NCBI RefSeq assembly: GCF_000424065.1
Contig: NZ_KE384126.1
Location: forward strand, 55,496-119,495
Direction of reading: 5' to 3'
From: Selenomonas ruminantium subsp. ruminantium ATCC 12561
GTDB lineage: Bacteria > Bacillota > Negativicutes > Selenomonadales > Selenomonadaceae
DNA length: 64,000 nt
How positions within the stretch are numbered: position 1 is the stretch's first letter; every line of letters starts with the position of its first letter. Under the pieces are notes generated by a model. The model did not search any database. It had not been told where the DNA came from and saw nothing but the letters and a program-made list of their open reading frames with translations. A program made the translations under genes and the position numbers. Below, piece by piece: positions 62,977-64,000 of the stretch.

Positions 62977-63237
62977 GTGTCTAAATTTGACAAACTTCTG
63001 CAACGTATTAAGCAGTTAGATAAAGGCTTGCGTTTTGATGAAGTAAAAAAAGTTTTGTTGTCGTATGGTTATGAGCTGAAATTTCCTCATGGTGGCAGTA
63101 GTCATGCGACTTTTCGTAAGCATGGTTATGATAGTATTACGATTCCTACGCATGAGCCTGTTAAGCGTATTTATGTTCTGTTAGTTAAGGAAGCAGTAGA
63201 GAGGATTGATGAAGATGAAGCAGGAAAAAACGCTTGA
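62977..63237 (+). CDS. hicA: HicA-family mRNA interferase toxin
   Basis: An 86-residue HicA toxin with the double-stranded-RNA-binding-like fold and the active-site His in PHGGSSHATFRKHG. HicA cleaves mRNA when free and is blocked by HicB. The start is a GTG at 62977 with GAGAGGTG upstream. The gene overlaps hicB by 29 bases in a different frame, typical for the pair. Confidence 0.9.
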   Translation: MSKFDKLLQRIKQLDKGLRFDEVKKVLLSYGYELKFPHGGSSHATFRKHGYDSITIPTHEPVKRIYVLLVKEAVERIDEDEAGKNA

Positions 63238-63595
63238 ATATTATCTTTCTTTGCCTTATAAGCTGGAAATCATTCCTGATACCGTGGAGGGTGGATATGG
63301 TGCACGTTACCCGGAACTTCCAGGTTGTATTACTTGCGCTGAAACGATGGAAGAGGTAATTCGCAATGCCGAAGATGCTAAGCGCGAATGGCTATTGTCT
63401 GCATTGGAAGATGGTATGGAAATCTTTGAACCTGTGGAAGAAGGAGCAAATCAGTATTCCGGACAGTTTAAGCTGCGTATACCTAAGATACTCCATAAAA
63501 CATTAGCTGAGCATGCGAAAAAGGAAGGTATTAGTATGAACCAGTATTGTATGTATCTGCTTTCGCGTAATGACGCTTTCCATACAGTTGGTTGA
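63209..63595 (+). CDS. hicB: HicB-family antitoxin
   Basis: A 128-residue HicB antitoxin. It has the N-terminal partial RNase H-like fold (PDTVEGGYGARYPELPGC, then ETMEEVIRNAEDA) that covers HicA, and a C-terminal ribbon-helix-helix-like DNA-binding end (FKLRIPKILHKTLAEHAKKE, then GISMNQYCMYLLSR). HicB also represses the operon. ATG 63209 has GAGAGG upstream; ATG 63215 is equally possible. Confidence 0.9.
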   Translation: MKMKQEKTLEYYLSLPYKLEIIPDTVEGGYGARYPELPGCITCAETMEEVIRNAEDAKREWLLSALEDGMEIFEPVEEGANQYSGQFKLRIPKILHKTLAEHAKKEGISMNQYCMYLLSRNDAFHTVG

Positions 63596-63639
63596 TTTGT
63601 ACATATCGCTATGCATCTAATTCTTTATGTTTTTCGTTT

Positions 63640-63695
63640 AACCTAACCCGCAAGAAGTCCTCCATCTCTTAGGTGGGGGATGAAGGCGGGTATGG
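63640..63695. mobile_element. Left-end hairpin of an IS200/IS605-type element
   Basis: The segment AACCCGCAAGAAGTCC... to ...GATGAAGGCGGGTAT (about 63646-63691) forms a long imperfect hairpin, closed by CCCGC/GCGGG and with CCATCTCT/AGGTGGGGGAT inside. Subterminal hairpins of this kind mark the ends recognised by Y1 transposases. The transposase gene begins about 90 bases downstream. Confidence 0.7.
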
Positions 63696-63785
63696 CGAAT
63701 TTACATAAGTAATTGAGCCATACAATTGCTTTTTGTCTTATTGGGTAGTATAATCAGTCGTAAAAGAGAAAGGACTTATTATACT

Positions 63786-64000
63786 ATGGAATTAGATAAC
63801 AATAACCATTCAGTGTTCTTACTCTATTATCATCTGGTTTTGGTAGTGAAGTATCGTCGCAAGGTATTCTCTGAACGAATGAGCCAATATGCTAAAGATA
63901 TTTTTGTTCGCATTGGCTCATCATACAACATTACGTTGGAGGAATGGAATCACGACCAAGACCATGTGCATATCATGTTCCGTGCTCATCCTAATACAGA
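63786..64000 (+). CDS. tnpA: IS200-type Y1 transposase TnpA, 5' part (cut by window end)
   Basis: The first 71 codons of an IS200/IS605 transposase, running off the window. The start reads MELDNNNHSVFLLYYHLVLV, then VVKYRRKVF; the HUH metal-binding motif is in HDQDHVHIMF. These single-strand transposases insert next to short target sequences. A promoter-like and hairpin region lies upstream; the catalytic Tyr is beyond the window, so intactness cannot be judged. An accompanying tnpB cannot be seen. Confidence 0.88.
   Translation, partial: MELDNNNHSVFLLYYHLVLVVKYRRKVFSERMSQYAKDIFVRIGSSYNITLEEWNHDQDHVHIMFRAHPNT

Overview
The window looks like a chromosomal segment of a diderm Firmicute of the Negativicutes, most likely a motile Selenomonas-type bacterium. 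This is inferred from gene content, not from a database search. Several gene orders are Firmicutes-like: cheA-cheW-cheC-cheD-fliA-swrB-like, rpsT/lepA/hemW, prmA-rsmE-mtaB and rpsB-tsf, plus a T-box leader on ileS. Yet the cell clearly has an outer membrane: there is a TolC-type channel, two RND pumps and two autotransporters. No sporulation genes are seen.

Layout. 1-6.5 kb: distal end of a flagellar/chemotaxis operon. 6.5-9.7 kb: a DeoR-type regulator and a tandem pair of YihY/BrkB membrane proteins. 9.7-18.1 kb: housekeeping genes for translation, radical SAM enzymes and the cell wall. 18.1-19.0 kb: a gene-free kilobase with four related hairpin repeats and a candidate structured RNA, then rmlD. 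20.2-29.4 kb: an NHLP-type peptide export operon (two membrane-fusion proteins, a C39-peptidase ABC exporter, a second ABC exporter, TolC, an ECF-like sigma factor). 29.5-34.5 kb, opposite strand: an AcrAB-type pump with a SYLF protein. 34.7-38.1 kb: three double-glycine leader proteins, probable substrates of the exporter, with an IS607/TnpB element inserted among them. 38.2-44.4 kb: two autotransporters. 44.4-56.8 kb: T-box and ileS, a CsoR-like regulator, an RND pump, two related polytopic membrane proteins, an Hpt protein and leuA. 56.8-57.6 kb: more and larger hairpin repeats. 57.6-60.9 kb: an unusual two-gene module, STAS-condensation domain and MATE transporter-HATPase. 61-62.8 kb: rpsB and tsf. 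62.8-64 kb: a tiny ORF, hicAB and the left end of an IS200-type element cut by the window edge.

How the parts work together. The exporter operon has everything needed to cleave 'VAGG' leaders and move the mature proteins across both membranes. The three leader-bearing proteins about 6 kb downstream fit as cargo. Two of them share a homologous mature region and no modification enzyme is visible, so they may be exported as folded, unmodified proteins. The STAS-condensation/MATE-HATPase pair joins partner-switch signalling domains to a condensation-type acyltransferase fold and to a transporter. It is the most novel-looking system here. Start sites were chosen by Shine-Dalgarno placement and family N-termini; several genes probably use GTG or TTG.
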